52,556 nucleotides of DNA from Eubacterium sp. Lineage in GTDB: Bacteria > Bacillota > Clostridia > Lachnospirales > Lachnospiraceae. The notes below the pieces were generated by a model. It searched no databases. It was given only the letters and a program-made list of their open reading frames with translations, and was not told the origin of the DNA. This document shows positions 15,400 to 26,700 of the stretch, piece after piece. The stretch spans positions 1 to 52,556 of the forward strand of contig JAIKXQ010000040.1 of assembly GCA_024684035.1 (NCBI GenBank), given 5' to 3'. Each line of letters starts with the position of its first letter. Position 1 is the first letter of the stretch. A program made the position numbers and the translations under genes.

Positions 15400-18300
15400 T
15401 GCCGGTCTCCTTTCCCGCTAAAAGGTTCCCCGGCGATCCGTTCTGCCACCCCGGCAACAACGGGTTCCTGCATACACGAATTGTGGTTTCCGGGGATCCG
15501 GATCTCCTCAAGATTCCCCAGTACCTTCTCTTTCCAGAATGTTCCTCCTTCACCCTGAAGCATCGGATAGAATACATCTCTGTCTTCCGTACAGTAGAGG
15601 TCCGATACATCACCGATGAAGATCTCGTTATACTCTGCGAGACTGTCAAAACAGATCCGGTTAATCTTGTAATTCGCCCGGAATTCCTCTTCCGTCATTC
15701 GGAATCCCGGATTATCCTTCACACTCTCATAGATCCTTCCCAGTCTCTCCTCCGGATGCGTGGAGAGTTTTTCTGTCAGAAGATGCCGGTCTGCAATGCA
15801 GGCTTCCCCCTGCATCTTCCGAAGCACCTCTTCGATCTCTCCAGGGGTCGGATAACCGAGTTTTTCCGGATCACCGCCATTGGCCATGACATAAATGCGC
15901 TCCATGAGGATGTCACTCTTTATTCTCCTGTCACAGTGAGGTGTGTCTATGGTTCTGACCGGCAGAACCTCTCTGCCTTCCTGCATAAGAACCTTTGCCG
16001 TCTCTACCGCCAGGATCCCTCCGAAACAGAAGCCTATGAGCTCATATTTCTCATAGTCCTTCTCCGCCAGGAGTTTTCCGTATTTTTCCCCAAGCTCCAT
16101 CACCAGATTTTCCGGTTTCCTGCCGGAATAATCCTCCGGATCTGTGTTGGATATACCAATGACTGTATGCTCCCTGTCATATTCCAGCAGATGCGGAACC
16201 AGATTCTGATAGGGATATACCGTACCGGTACCATCATGGAACAGGACTCGAAGAAGCGACCGGTTCTTCCCCTCTGCGAAGACAACGATGTTTCCATCTC
16301 TTTTATTACCTTGAGGATCTGCTCCGGATTCCGCCAGTCTTCCTGCCACTTCCATGATGGTCGGTGTCTCAATGATGGTTCGCATCAGTTCATCCCATTC
16401 CATATCTGCGGCAAGGGGAATCTTTTCCTTCATTTCCGCGACGATCTGCGCGATCAGAAGGGAATCGCCGCCGGCCTTGTAAAAATTCTCGTTTCTGTAC
16501 AGGTATTCTCTGTTCAGCGCCGCTGCCCAGATCTTCTCCAACTGCTCTTCCAGTTCTCCACGGGGTAATTCGCCGAAGGCAGAGACAAAGGGATTTCTAT
16601 TCTCCTCCAGCATTTCCACAAGTTTCTGCCGGTCTACCTTTTTGTTTGCGCTCAGGGGAATTTCATCAATCACACACACTCTGGAGGGAACCATATATTC
16701 CGGCAGTTTTCCGGAGATCTGGCGGATAAGCTCCTCTTCATGGATCACAGCGTTTTTTTTCACATAGGTACCGATGAACAGATGCTGATCCGCACTGTCA
16801 ATGGAACTTCCTTCCTCCGGGAATACAGCATCCAGGGTTATCCCTTCGTTCCGGAACATACCTGCGTATTCCTCTACGGAAAGCATGTTCTCTCCGATAC
16901 CGGCGTTAAATGATACAGACGTCAAAAGAGATCTGTGTTCTCTCGTAGTTTCCGCGATCATGATCTTCCCTGCCGGTTTGAGTGCCTTTCCTATATTGGA
17001 GAGAACGGAAGGTATGCTGTCTGCGTTGTGGATCGCCTGACTGAAGAGGACCAGATCCACACTTTCCTTTTCAACCCCCTGGTTCTCCAACGGCTTATCC
17101 ATATTCACAAGGAGATACTTCATAAACGGATACTCCGCAAACGTCTGTTTTGCCTCGTTGAGATAGAACTGTGATATATCAGAGAACAGATATTCCACAT
17201 CTGCATTCTTCAACGCAGGTACGATTTCTCTTGTCGCTCCGCCCATGCCGGCTCCGATCTCCAGGATGCGGATTTTTCCCTTTCCTTCTTCCTGGGATCT
17301 GACCGTCAGTTCTTTCACCACCTGTACCATTACCTGATTCATGCACGAACTGATGATATTATCATGATAGGCGGCGATGGCAATCGATGGATCTCCCTTG
17401 GGGAAATAGACATCCAGAGGATCCAGGGTTCCGTCCATGATTACCGGAAGCTTCTCCCTCATTTCTCCAAAGTAATCCATCATTCTCCTGCTGTAACCCA
17501 GCTTTTCCTCCGCAGACTTCCACTTCTCCCAGTAATCCTCTGCAATCCGCTCCGCAATCTTCCGGTCTCTCAACAAATACGTGCCGTCATTCCGGGATTT
17601 TTCTACGATCTCTTCCTCTGCCAGTGCCCCGAGCCATCGGAGCAGAAGTCCCCGGAACGCATCGTGCACCCGTACACGTTCGCTGATCTCCTCTATGGAA
17701 TATCCTCTGTCCTCATCGAATACCCCTTTTTTTCGCAACGTATTCAGAATGTCATATACGGCAGTCTGATCCGCATATCCGGACCATTCATCAAACAATG
17801 CTTTATCAATCTTTCCCGTTTCTTTCTCACCGGTTTCTCTCACAATTTCCCGGATACCGGCGTCCTCTGTCACGGATGTTTCTCTGCATTCCACCGGTTT
17901 GACGAACGCAACAATGGCATTGTTATTGGCGATCACAGCGGCAGACGCGACATCCTTTTGTTTCAGTAAGACACTTTCAATCTCGCAAAGTTCCACACGA
18001 TGACCGTTGATCTTGACCTGCGTATCCTTTCTGCCCTGGAACTCAATGACGCCGTCCTTACCATATCTTCCGATATCGCCGGTCCTGTACAGTCTCTCTG
18101 AGGTCCTGGGATGAATGATAAAGGACGCCGCAGTCTGCTCCGGGTCATTATGATATTCATCAGCCAGACCGACTCCGCCGATCATGAGTTCCCCCGTAAC
18201 ATTGTCCGGACACTCATCCAGATTTTCATTCATAATCCGGAAAAACTGATTTCCAAGAGGCGTCCCGTATGGGATGCTTCTCTCATATTCCGCTTCCGGA

Positions 18301-20738
18301 TCGATCCTGTGATAGATGGACCAGATTGCCGCTTCCGTCGCTCCTCCAAGGCTTACGATCTCTGCCTTCTCGAAGATTCTGTGTATCTCCCCCGGCAGCG
18401 TCACCGGGATCCAATCGCCACTCATAAGGACCAGTCTCAGATCATAGGCTTTTTTCTCAAGAGATCGGATGTACAGTATAAGCATCTCCATCTGCGCAGG
18501 AACACTGTTCCATACAGTGACTTTGTTTTCCCGGATCAGCTGCTCCCAGGCAACCGCATCCTTTATCTGATCTTCTGTGGGAATCACTGCGCAGCCGCCG
18601 ACTCCAAGGATTCCGAAAATATCATATACAGAAAGATCGAAGGCAAGATTTGCCACCGCGAAAACCACATCCTCTCCGGTAATCCCAAATCTGTCATTGA
18701 TATCCTCCAGGGTATTCACCGCTGCCCGATGAGAGATCACAACGCCTTTCGGAACACCTGTACTTCCGGATGTATAGATGATGTAGGCCTTTTCGGTATC
18801 CGGAACTCTCACCGGCTCTGCCGCACAGCCTTCGCTTACCTCGATCTCTTCCACATTGATCTTATCCATATCATCCGGAAAAACATCTGTATCCGTTACA
18901 CACAGACGCACGCCGGCCCGGTTGAGAATGGACTCCTTCCTCTCCTCAGGCTGATCATAACCCAGCGGCAGATATGCCGCCCCGCACCACTGCACGCCAA
19001 TGACAGCGGCGATCTGCCATATGCTTTTTCTGATATTAACAGCAACTACCTGTCCGGGACGAACTCCTTTTTCAAGGAGAACCTTCTCCAGTGCAGCTGC
19101 CATTTCTCCAAGCTGACCGTATGTCGCTTTTTGTCCGTCACATATTACAGCCGTCTTCTCCGGAGTATTTCTGATGCTGTCCAGGATACCGTCATACATA
19201 AGTTTTCCCGATATCGGACGTCCGGTCCCATTGACCGCCGTTCTCACCACAGCGCTTCCGGCCGGGATCTCCGGAGCAACATATCCTTCGGCCAATCCTC
19301 CCGAGGCAAGCTTCCTGATCCTGTCCGTGAATACCTGGAACATATCGTCGATCATCTTCTCCGGGAAGATCCCCTCCCGGACATCCCAGCTGACCAGAAC
19401 CGTCTCACCCACCGATGCCACCTGACAGTCGATATATACCTGGGGCGTTTTTGTAATCTTTTCCCGGAGCTTGAACCTATCGGATTCCCTCACGGTTGAG
19501 GCTCCGATAGTGCTTGTATATACCACAGGAAAGAGCTGTACTTTGGACTTTGCCCTGTTGATACTTCTCATGACCTGAACCCCTGTGAATGCCTTGTGTG
19601 CCAGGTCCCTAAACAACTGCTCCTGGATTTTCCCGGCTTTTTCCATGTAGGGGATCCGACCGGTATTATCGATCTCCAACAGATCCACAATGGTGAAATC
19701 TCCTATGATCCTCTGTATATCACAGTGAACATCCGGCCGATCTGCCATCGTAAGGTTGATCGTGAATTTCTGCTTTCCCGACCATAATCCGATTACTTCC
19801 GCATAAACAGTCAGCAGGAGATTCGAAGGCGTTATGCCGCTTTCTCTCGAGATTGCGCCGATCCTCTTCCAGACATCTTCCGGTATCAGCCAGCTATTCT
19901 GCCGAAAACCTGAGCTGTTTACATTTTCGTTTACCGGAAGATCCGGGGCCTCCGCAAGAGTCTCTATTCTGTCCAACCAGTACCGCTCTGCCTCTCTGTA
20001 TTTTTTTTCTGATACCCCCTTTGACTTCCACTGAAGAAAATCACGAAAAGTCAGCTCCAGATTCTCCAGTTCCTCTCCGAAATACACGGCTTCGATTTCT
20101 CTGACCAGTATCCTCAGGCTTGCAAAATCCGCAACAAGCATGTCTATGGATATCGTAATCCGGTCACTTTCCCCAAGGTGGATCAGGGTAAATTCAAAGA
20201 AAGGCCATTCACCAGCCTTATATCTTCTGGATAGCCCTCTCTCTTTTTCGTCTCCGAGGATCTTTTCACGTTCCTCTTCTGATGCGTTCCCAAGTTCTAT
20301 CACCCGCAGATCGATCCGTGGAACCTCCTTCTTTACCTGCTGTTTTCCTTCAGAGAGAATATCTGTATGCAGCATGTCATGTCTTTCCACCACCTTCTGC
20401 AAAGCATCCCTGAATCTTTCATCCTCCAGCACAGGCGCCTGAAGGATTGCATATACCTGACATCCAGTATCTCCAAGGCCATAGGCATCGCCGCTGCCAT
20501 ATAAATAAGAAGACTGGATATCAGTCAGTTCAAACTTTTCGTATCTATGCTCTTCATCATGCTGCGGGCAGGTCCTTTCTGACAGGATCCGAATGATCTC
20601 CGGCTTATTTTCCTTCAACATATTCCGGATCGCGTCCGTCATAACCTTTTCCGGAGCACGGAACTTCAGTTTTCCGCTCTCCTGCCACAGCTGTATTCCT
20701 TTATCTTCTACATCTTTTATTATGTTTAATACGTCCAA
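15396..20738 (-). CDS. NRPS, Cy-A-[MT]-PCP-TE, termination module (PchF-like)
   Basis: A 1780-residue synthetase close in size and layout to PchF. Residues 1-50 look like a TubC-type docking domain. Cy domain about 60-480, with the catalytic DMLVADFAS (DxxxxDxxS). A domain about 520-950: YTSGSTGVPKG near 659; pocket residues read D-L-Y-N-L-S-L-I-W-K, the pyochelin/yersiniabactin cysteine code as I recall it. A methyltransferase is inserted between A8 and A9, with an intact LEIGAGMGGAT near 1163. PCP GGDSLL near 1424. TE near 1530-1780, with GFCFGG near 1571, so the nucleophile is Cys. Expected job: cyclise and methylate the last cysteine and release the product. Start is TTG with AGGAG six bases upstream. 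Confidence 0.93.
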   Translation of the reverse strand: MDVLNIIKDVEDKGIQLWQESGKLKFRAPEKVMTDAIRNMLKENKPEIIRILSERTCPQHDEEHRYEKFELTDIQSSYLYGSGDAYGLGDTGCQVYAILQAPVLEDERFRDALQKVVERHDMLHTDILSEGKQQVKKEVPRIDLRVIELGNASEEEREKILGDEKERGLSRRYKAGEWPFFEFTLIHLGESDRITISIDMLVADFASLRILVREIEAVYFGEELENLELTFRDFLQWKSKGVSEKKYREAERYWLDRIETLAEAPDLPVNENVNSSGFRQNSWLIPEDVWKRIGAISRESGITPSNLLLTVYAEVIGLWSGKQKFTINLTMADRPDVHCDIQRIIGDFTIVDLLEIDNTGRIPYMEKAGKIQEQLFRDLAHKAFTGVQVMRSINRAKSKVQLFPVVYTSTIGASTVRESDRFKLREKITKTPQVYIDCQVASVGETVLVSWDVREGIFPEKMIDDMFQVFTDRIRKLASGGLAEGYVAPEIPAGSAVVRTAVNGTGRPISGKLMYDGILDSIRNTPEKTAVICDGQKATYGQLGEMAAALEKVLLEKGVRPGQVVAVNIRKSIWQIAAVIGVQWCGAAYLPLGYDQPEERKESILNRAGVRLCVTDTDVFPDDMDKINVEEIEVSEGCAAEPVRVPDTEKAYIIYTSGSTGVPKGVVISHRAAVNTLEDINDRFGITGEDVVFAVANLAFDLSVYDIFGILGVGGCAVIPTEDQIKDAVAWEQLIRENKVTVWNSVPAQMEMLILYIRSLEKKAYDLRLVLMSGDWIPVTLPGEIHRIFEKAEIVSLGGATEAAIWSIYHRIDPEAEYERSIPYGTPLGNQFFRIMNENLDECPDNVTGELMIGGVGLADEYHNDPEQTAASFIIHPRTSERLYRTGDIGRYGKDGVIEFQGRKDTQVKINGHRVELCEIESVLLKQKDVASAAVIANNNAIVAFVKPVECRETSVTEDAGIREIVRETGEKETGKIDKALFDEWSGYADQTAVYDILNTLRKKGVFDEDRGYSIEEISERVRVHDAFRGLLLRWLGALAEEEIVEKSRNDGTYLLRDRKIAERIAEDYWEKWKSAEEKLGYSRRMMDYFGEMREKLPVIMDGTLDPLDVYFPKGDPSIAIAAYHDNIISSCMNQVMVQVVKELTVRSQEEGKGKIRILEIGAGMGGATREIVPALKNADVEYLFSDISQFYLNEAKQTFAEYPFMKYLLVNMDKPLENQGVEKESVDLVLFSQAIHNADSIPSVLSNIGKALKPAGKIMIAETTREHRSLLTSVSFNAGIGENMLSVEEYAGMFRNEGITLDAVFPEEGSSIDSADQHLFIGTYVKKNAVIHEEELIRQISGKLPEYMVPSRVCVIDEIPLSANKKVDRQKLVEMLEENRNPFVSAFGELPRGELEEQLEKIWAAALNREYLYRNENFYKAGGDSLLIAQIVAEMKEKIPLAADMEWDELMRTIIETPTIMEVAGRLAESGADPQGNKRDGNIVVFAEGKNRSLLRVLFHDGTGTVYPYQNLVPHLLEYDREHTVIGISNTDPEDYSGRKPENLVMELGEKYGKLLAEKDYEKYELIGFCFGGILAVETAKVLMQEGREVLPVRTIDTPHCDRRIKSDILMERIYVMANGGDPEKLGYPTPGEIEEVLRKMQGEACIADRHLLTEKLSTHPEERLGRIYESVKDNPGFRMTEEEFRANYKINRICFDSLAEYNEIFIGDVSDLYCTEDRDVFYPMLQGEGGTFWKEKVLGNLEEIRIPGNHNSCMQEPVVAGVAERIAGEPFSGKGDRQ

Positions 20739-20769
20739 AATGTACTCCTAACTGTTATACACAGATTTT

Positions 20770-23700
20770 TTATATTTCTCCGCATTCTTCCTCTCCCAGC
20801 TTTGTGTCGATCAGAGACGACAGGGCCTCCAGGGTTTGGTGTTCGTAAACATCGCCCAGAGTGATTTCCACCTGTAACCGGCTGGTTATTTCACTGGCCG
20901 TTTTCACCGCAGACAAGGAATCTCCTCCCAGAGAAATGAAACTGTCTTCCGGAGAAACGACTGCAATTCCAAGGATCTCCTTCCAGATCGCAGAGACCTT
21001 TTCCTCCGTCTCCGTCAGCTTCCTGGATGATTTCTCTTCCCTTCTGTCTCCCGCTTTCTCTTCCAGCTCCCGGAGAATCCGAACAAGGGTCTTTCTGTCT
21101 ACTTTTCCGTTGGAGGACAGGGGGATCGAATCGATCCAGATCACATCGGAGGGTATCATGTATTCCGGCAGGTACTCCTTCAGTTTTTCTTTTATCTCTG
21201 TTGTATCTGTCTTCTCTTCCGAAGTGACGAACGTGATAATTCTGTCCTGTTCCACAATCGATGTGCTGTTCCTGATGCTTGTATTGTTCCTGATACAGAT
21301 ATCGATCTCTCCCAGTTCGATCCGGAAACCGTTCCGCTTTACCTGACTGTCCTCACGACCACAGAAACAGATGTTTCCATCTTCCATATAAAGTGCCTTG
21401 TCACCGGTTCTGTAGAGTCGTTCCTTCGTCACCGGATGTACAAAGAAGCTCTCGTTCGTTCTCTCTTCGTCCCTCCAGTAACACTGAGCAAGTCCAGCTC
21501 CTGCTATATACAGATCTCCCGGAACAAGATTCGGTACGTCCCGCAGTTTTCTGTCATAAATGTAATACCGCTGATTGGCCAGTGGTCTTCCATACGGAAT
21601 ACTTACCCAGTCTTTGTCAATCCCCTCGATCTTGAAGATATTTGACCAGATCGAACACTCCGTGGCGCCTCCGAGTCCGTATATATCCGGTTCTCCCAGG
21701 TTTTCCTTTATCTCGTCATACAACCCCAGGGGGATCCAGTCCCCGCTCATAAGAATCGTTCGGAGAGAAAAAGCTTCCCTGGTCTTTCGTCCCGATAAAT
21801 AAGCGGTCAGCATCTGTACATACATAGGCACACTGTTCCATATCGTGCATCCGTATGCGTCCATCAATTTCACCCAGGCAGACGGTTCCTTTACCATATC
21901 CTGGGCCGGAACGACAATCGTTCCTCCCACCGCAAACATCCCAAAGATGTCATACACGGAGAGATCAAAGGACAGATCTGAGATCTGGAGGACACTGTCT
22001 GATCCATCTGCCCGGATCCTGCGGTTCACATCCATTATCGTATTCATGGCCGCGCCGTGACTAATGGCCACTCCCTTCGGAACCCCGGTGGTACCGGAAG
22101 TGTAAATGATATAAGCAAGGTCCTCCGGGGCACAGGATGTATTCTCTTCCCGGGCTTCTTCGGCTGCCATCTCTGTTTCCGTCATCTCACCTTCCGCTCC
22201 GATCATCAGAGTAATCTGGTCGCGCGTATAGGTCACATCCCTGCGCTCACACTCATCGGTCACGATCACCACCTTCGCCCCGGAGCGTTCCACGATGTCT
22301 TTGTTCCTGAGGAAGGGATTGTCCTGTTTCAATGGAAGATACACAGCCCCGCACTTAAGAATTGCCACAGTAGACAGAATCTGGCCGATTCCCTTTACTG
22401 CGTTTATCGCAACCACATCTCCCTTTGCCACGCCGTTCCTGCACAACCAGGACGCGATCCGATCCGTCCGACGATCCGCTTCCTTGTACGTCACGCTTTC
22501 CTTCTCGGTCCGGATACAAATTTTGTCGGGATACAGCTGAACACTCCTGCGAAATCCCGCCAGCATATCTTCATGGGCCAATGCAAGTTCCGTAGTGTTG
22601 AGATCTTTGATCAGCTCCCTGTTGCGGACGTCCACCAGATCTCTGTCGCCGACGGTCCACATCTCCTTCGTAGCCGCAAGTCTCTCAATCAGCTCCATAT
22701 AAGCCTCAAACATATCTTCCGCCATATGCCCGGGGAACAACTCATGGTCGTAATCCCAGGATACAATCAGTCTGCCCTCTTCCTCAGAGACCTGATTGTC
22801 CAGCCATACCTGCGGTGTGTAAGACAGTCCATCCAGCATTTCTCCCAGATATCCCTCGTACTGTCTCTCTGTTCCGTTTTCCAGGCCAAGACCGCAGGTG
22901 TACACCACGGGCATCATTCCGTTTCTTCCCCTCTTTGTCAGCCACCGTTCGATCTCCACACCGGTCACATAAGAATGATTCAGATCCTGCCACATTTTTT
23001 TCTGAATAATGGCAGTTCTCTTCAGGAATGTTTCGGCACTGTCCATATCGATGCCATGGATCGTCAGAGCAGTAAAGTCTCCCAGCAGCCGGTGAACGCC
23101 TGGATGAAATTCATGACGGTTAAATGTGGTGAGATTGATGCTGAATCTGGATGAGAGACTCCATCTTGCGATCACCTCCGCATATACGGACAAAAGAAAA
23201 ACGGCCGGCGTTATAGATTCTTTCTTCAGCTTCTGCTTTATCCCTTTCCATATGTTCTCATCCAGGGAGCGCCTCAATCTCCGGAAACCGATCTTCTCCC
23301 TTTTCTCTATATTTTTTACCGGAAGTTCCGGCGCCGGATATACTTCTTCGATCCGTTCCCTCCAATATCTGAGATCTTCTTCATACCTGCCGGACGCAGA
23401 TACCTTCTGATAAGTCATCATATAATCCCTGAACGTAATGTCAGGCGCCAGCACTTCCGTCTCCGGATGATCATAGACAGCCTTCCACTCCTTCATGAAG
23501 TAAAACATGCTCCATCCGTCCATGAGGATATTGTCAAAATCCAGCATCAGACGCCCTCTGTTTTCCTCACATGCAACATACCGTATATCGAACATAGGCC
23601 ACTTTCCGGGCTCGAACTGCATATGTGAGGACTGCTCCCTGATCTCCTGAAGTCTTCTCTGTTTTTCCGATTCCGTTTCGGATCGAAGATCATACTGCGC

Positions 23701-26700
23701 AATCCTGTACTTCGGAACGCTGCGAAGGGTCTTCTGATGTAAGCCGTCCGGAAGCACCACTGTGCGAAGCGTATCATATGCAGTGATCATCCGGTTCAGC
23801 ACACCTTCAGCCCTCTGAATATCCAGGTCTTCACAGTTCATTTCAAAGTAGCACTGTGTAGACATTCCGCCATTTCTGAACAGGTCGGTTCTTCCCAGCC
23901 AATATGCCTGTTGTACATCCGTAAGCGGAAAGGGATCATTCGCATGTTCCCGGTCTTCTGTCCAGAACGTTGACTCTCTCTCTTTTTGCAATACCTCCGG
24001 ATTCTCTGTGTTCTCATCCAGATATTCCGCCATTTCTTCAAGGGTCTGGTACGAAAAGATCTTCTCGATGGAGAAATTGACCCCAAAGGTTTTTCTCATT
24101 TCGATTACCAGCTTTGTGGCCAGAAGAGAGTCTCCTCCCAACTGAAAGAAATTACTGTTCTTACCTGCCCCGCTTCCAAGGATCTTTTTCCAGAGGTCCG
24201 AAAGCGCACGTTCCGTCGTTGTCAGCTTTTCTCCAGCCTTCTCGCCCTCTGCCCGGATGGCAGAGATCACTTCCAGGGTTTTTCTGTCTATCTTCCCGTT
24301 TGCGCTGACAGGCATTCTCGTAATTCCGATATATTTCTCCGGATGCATATATGCCGGAAGGGCATTGTTCACTCTGGTTCTTGCATCTTTCAATGCTTTG
24401 GCATAACTTACGGAAGAACCGGAAACTACGAACACATAGCCCTTGGGATCTCCGCATTCCGGGAGTACTCCTTCTACGATATACCCGAGACGTTCCACCT
24501 CTTTGAGCCACTCATTTTTTGACAGCACCATACGCCCGGTTTCTTTTCGAAGGTCGCGATAGTTCCCTCCCAGCAGTTCAATGGACAGATCCGCCAACGG
24601 GAAGATTTCCGTAATCTCGGCAAAAACAACGCGGCCCCCTTCCTCCATCAGATGCCCCGCGTTTTTCAGGGCGTTTTCAATGTGATCCGTCTGATGAAGG
24701 GTATTATTAAAGATGATGATGTCAAAGGTTTTTTCTCCAAGTTCCGGAACCGCAAGCCCGGAGATATCTCCCTGTACGAACTCTATATGGCTGTTGTTTC
24801 CAAGAACCTGTTTCGCCCTGTCCAGATAATATTTCGAAGATTCCAGTATGGTATATGCAGCCTGTGGGAATTCATCCCGGAGTTTTTCCGATAAGCCGCA
24901 ACTTCGTATGCCAACTTCCAGAATCCGCAGATCTCTCCCCTGTACCTCGAGTTTTACATCCATCGCTCTGACAGTGTCTATGATTCTGTCAATGCTGTAT
25001 CTCCCGATGGCAGTCGCCTCCATCATCTCCCCGGGGGAGACGAATTCTTCCGAAGTGATGATATCTGCAGCTGTCTTTGTCCCCTCCAGAAGACCTTTCC
25101 AGTTTTCAGAGAAGGGGCTCATAAACTTTCTGATCTGTTCCCGGACGTTTTCTGGGCCGAGTGCTGTCTTCTTTGTCGACTCTCCGGCTCCGCTTTCCGC
25201 CTTCCATTTTTCAAGCCTCGATATCGTATCTGCCGAAAGATTCGACTCTGTTCCCGTGACGGCAGCAACTGCCTGTTCCAGATAACCGCTTCTGAGGCAC
25301 CGGCACAGGTCATAAAAAGCTTCGTCTTCTGTCCCGTCAAAATCCGGTTCTTTGGCAATGGAAAGCAGACCGCTCCGGGCTTCCCCCTTACCCGGAAGAA
25401 TTGCCGCCACCAGCTTCTTGTCAAAACTATCGCCAACGGCATATACCACGGTCTCCTTGACCAGGGGACTTCCTTTTATGACCGCCTCAATCTCCCCCGC
25501 TTCGATCCGGTGTCCCCGTATTTTCATCTGTGTGTCCATGCGTCCCAGAAACTCGATGATCCCGTTCATCCATATACGCCCCATATCACCCGTGTGATAC
25601 CAACGGATTCCGAATTCCGTAAAGAATTTTTTCTCTGTAAGAGTACGGTCTCCCACATATCCTTCCGCAACACCGGCGCCACCGATCAGCAGTTCTCCAC
25701 CGCAATAATCCGGCACATCTTCACCGTTTCTGTCAACCACTCTGTACATCTGATTTTTGAGGGCTTTACCATAGGGAACGGATTTCCATTCCTTCGGGAC
25801 AGGAAGGGATACGTCGATATAATTCGACCAAATGGCCGCCTCCGTGGCTCCTCCCATTACCGTTAATTCCGCAGCCGGCATCGTTTCTTTCAACAGTTCC
25901 GGAAGTTCCAGAGGACACCAGTCACCGGACAAAAAGATCCTTCGAAGACAGGTGTTCTGCTGGTTCCTGGAGGCCAGTTCACTTTGATACATCCCTGCAA
26001 TGGCCGGAACAGAGTTCCAGATTGTCACCCTGTACTTTTCTGCATATTCCGCCCATTTGGCCGCATCCCTCCAGTCCGAAGCCGGTATGATCATATAGGC
26101 ACCGCCTGCGTGCAAAAGCCCAAACACGTCATAGACTGACAGGTCGAAATCAAAAGAGGAAACTCCTATGGAAACATCCCCGTCTCCCACCTTGTACATA
26201 CGGTTGATCTCACAGATCGTATTCATTGCAGCTTTGTGAGAAATCGCCACGCCCTTCGGAGTCCCGGTGGAACCTGAAGTAAAAATCACATACGCCACAG
26301 CCTCCGGAGACGCTTCGTTTTCTTCGTATCCTTCAACCTCACCTGGAATCTCTGTGATATTTACCGCCTGTATTCCCATACCTTCTGCCCGGCTGCTGTC
26401 GTATGTCAGCATGAGCTTCGCTTCAGAACTGCTTATGATACTTGCAAGTCTCGCCTCCGGCTGATCAGCTCTTACCGGTATGTAGGCTGCTCCACAGAGC
26501 TGAACGGCAAGAAAAGACGCGATGGTCTCCCATCTTCTTTCCGCCATTACAACAACCCTGTCCCCCTTTTTCAGCCCGTTTTTTTTCAGCGCAGAAGCTA
26601 TCCCCATCCCCCGACGGACAAGTTCTCCTCTGCTCACCTTCTTTCCGGTCTCAGGTTCAATGACAGCCGTGGCCTGGGGATCTCTTTTTGCCATCTCCAG

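Noticed and set aside
18111-19499. A 462-codon plus-strand frame opposite the terminal NRPS
   Set aside because: It is a shadow of a GC-biased NRPS coding strand: no ribosome site, Arg/His/Ser-rich composition, and the minus strand carries intact A-domain motifs through the whole stretch. The same applies to frames at 22057-23154, 15483-16568, 26725-27762 and 11928-12986.
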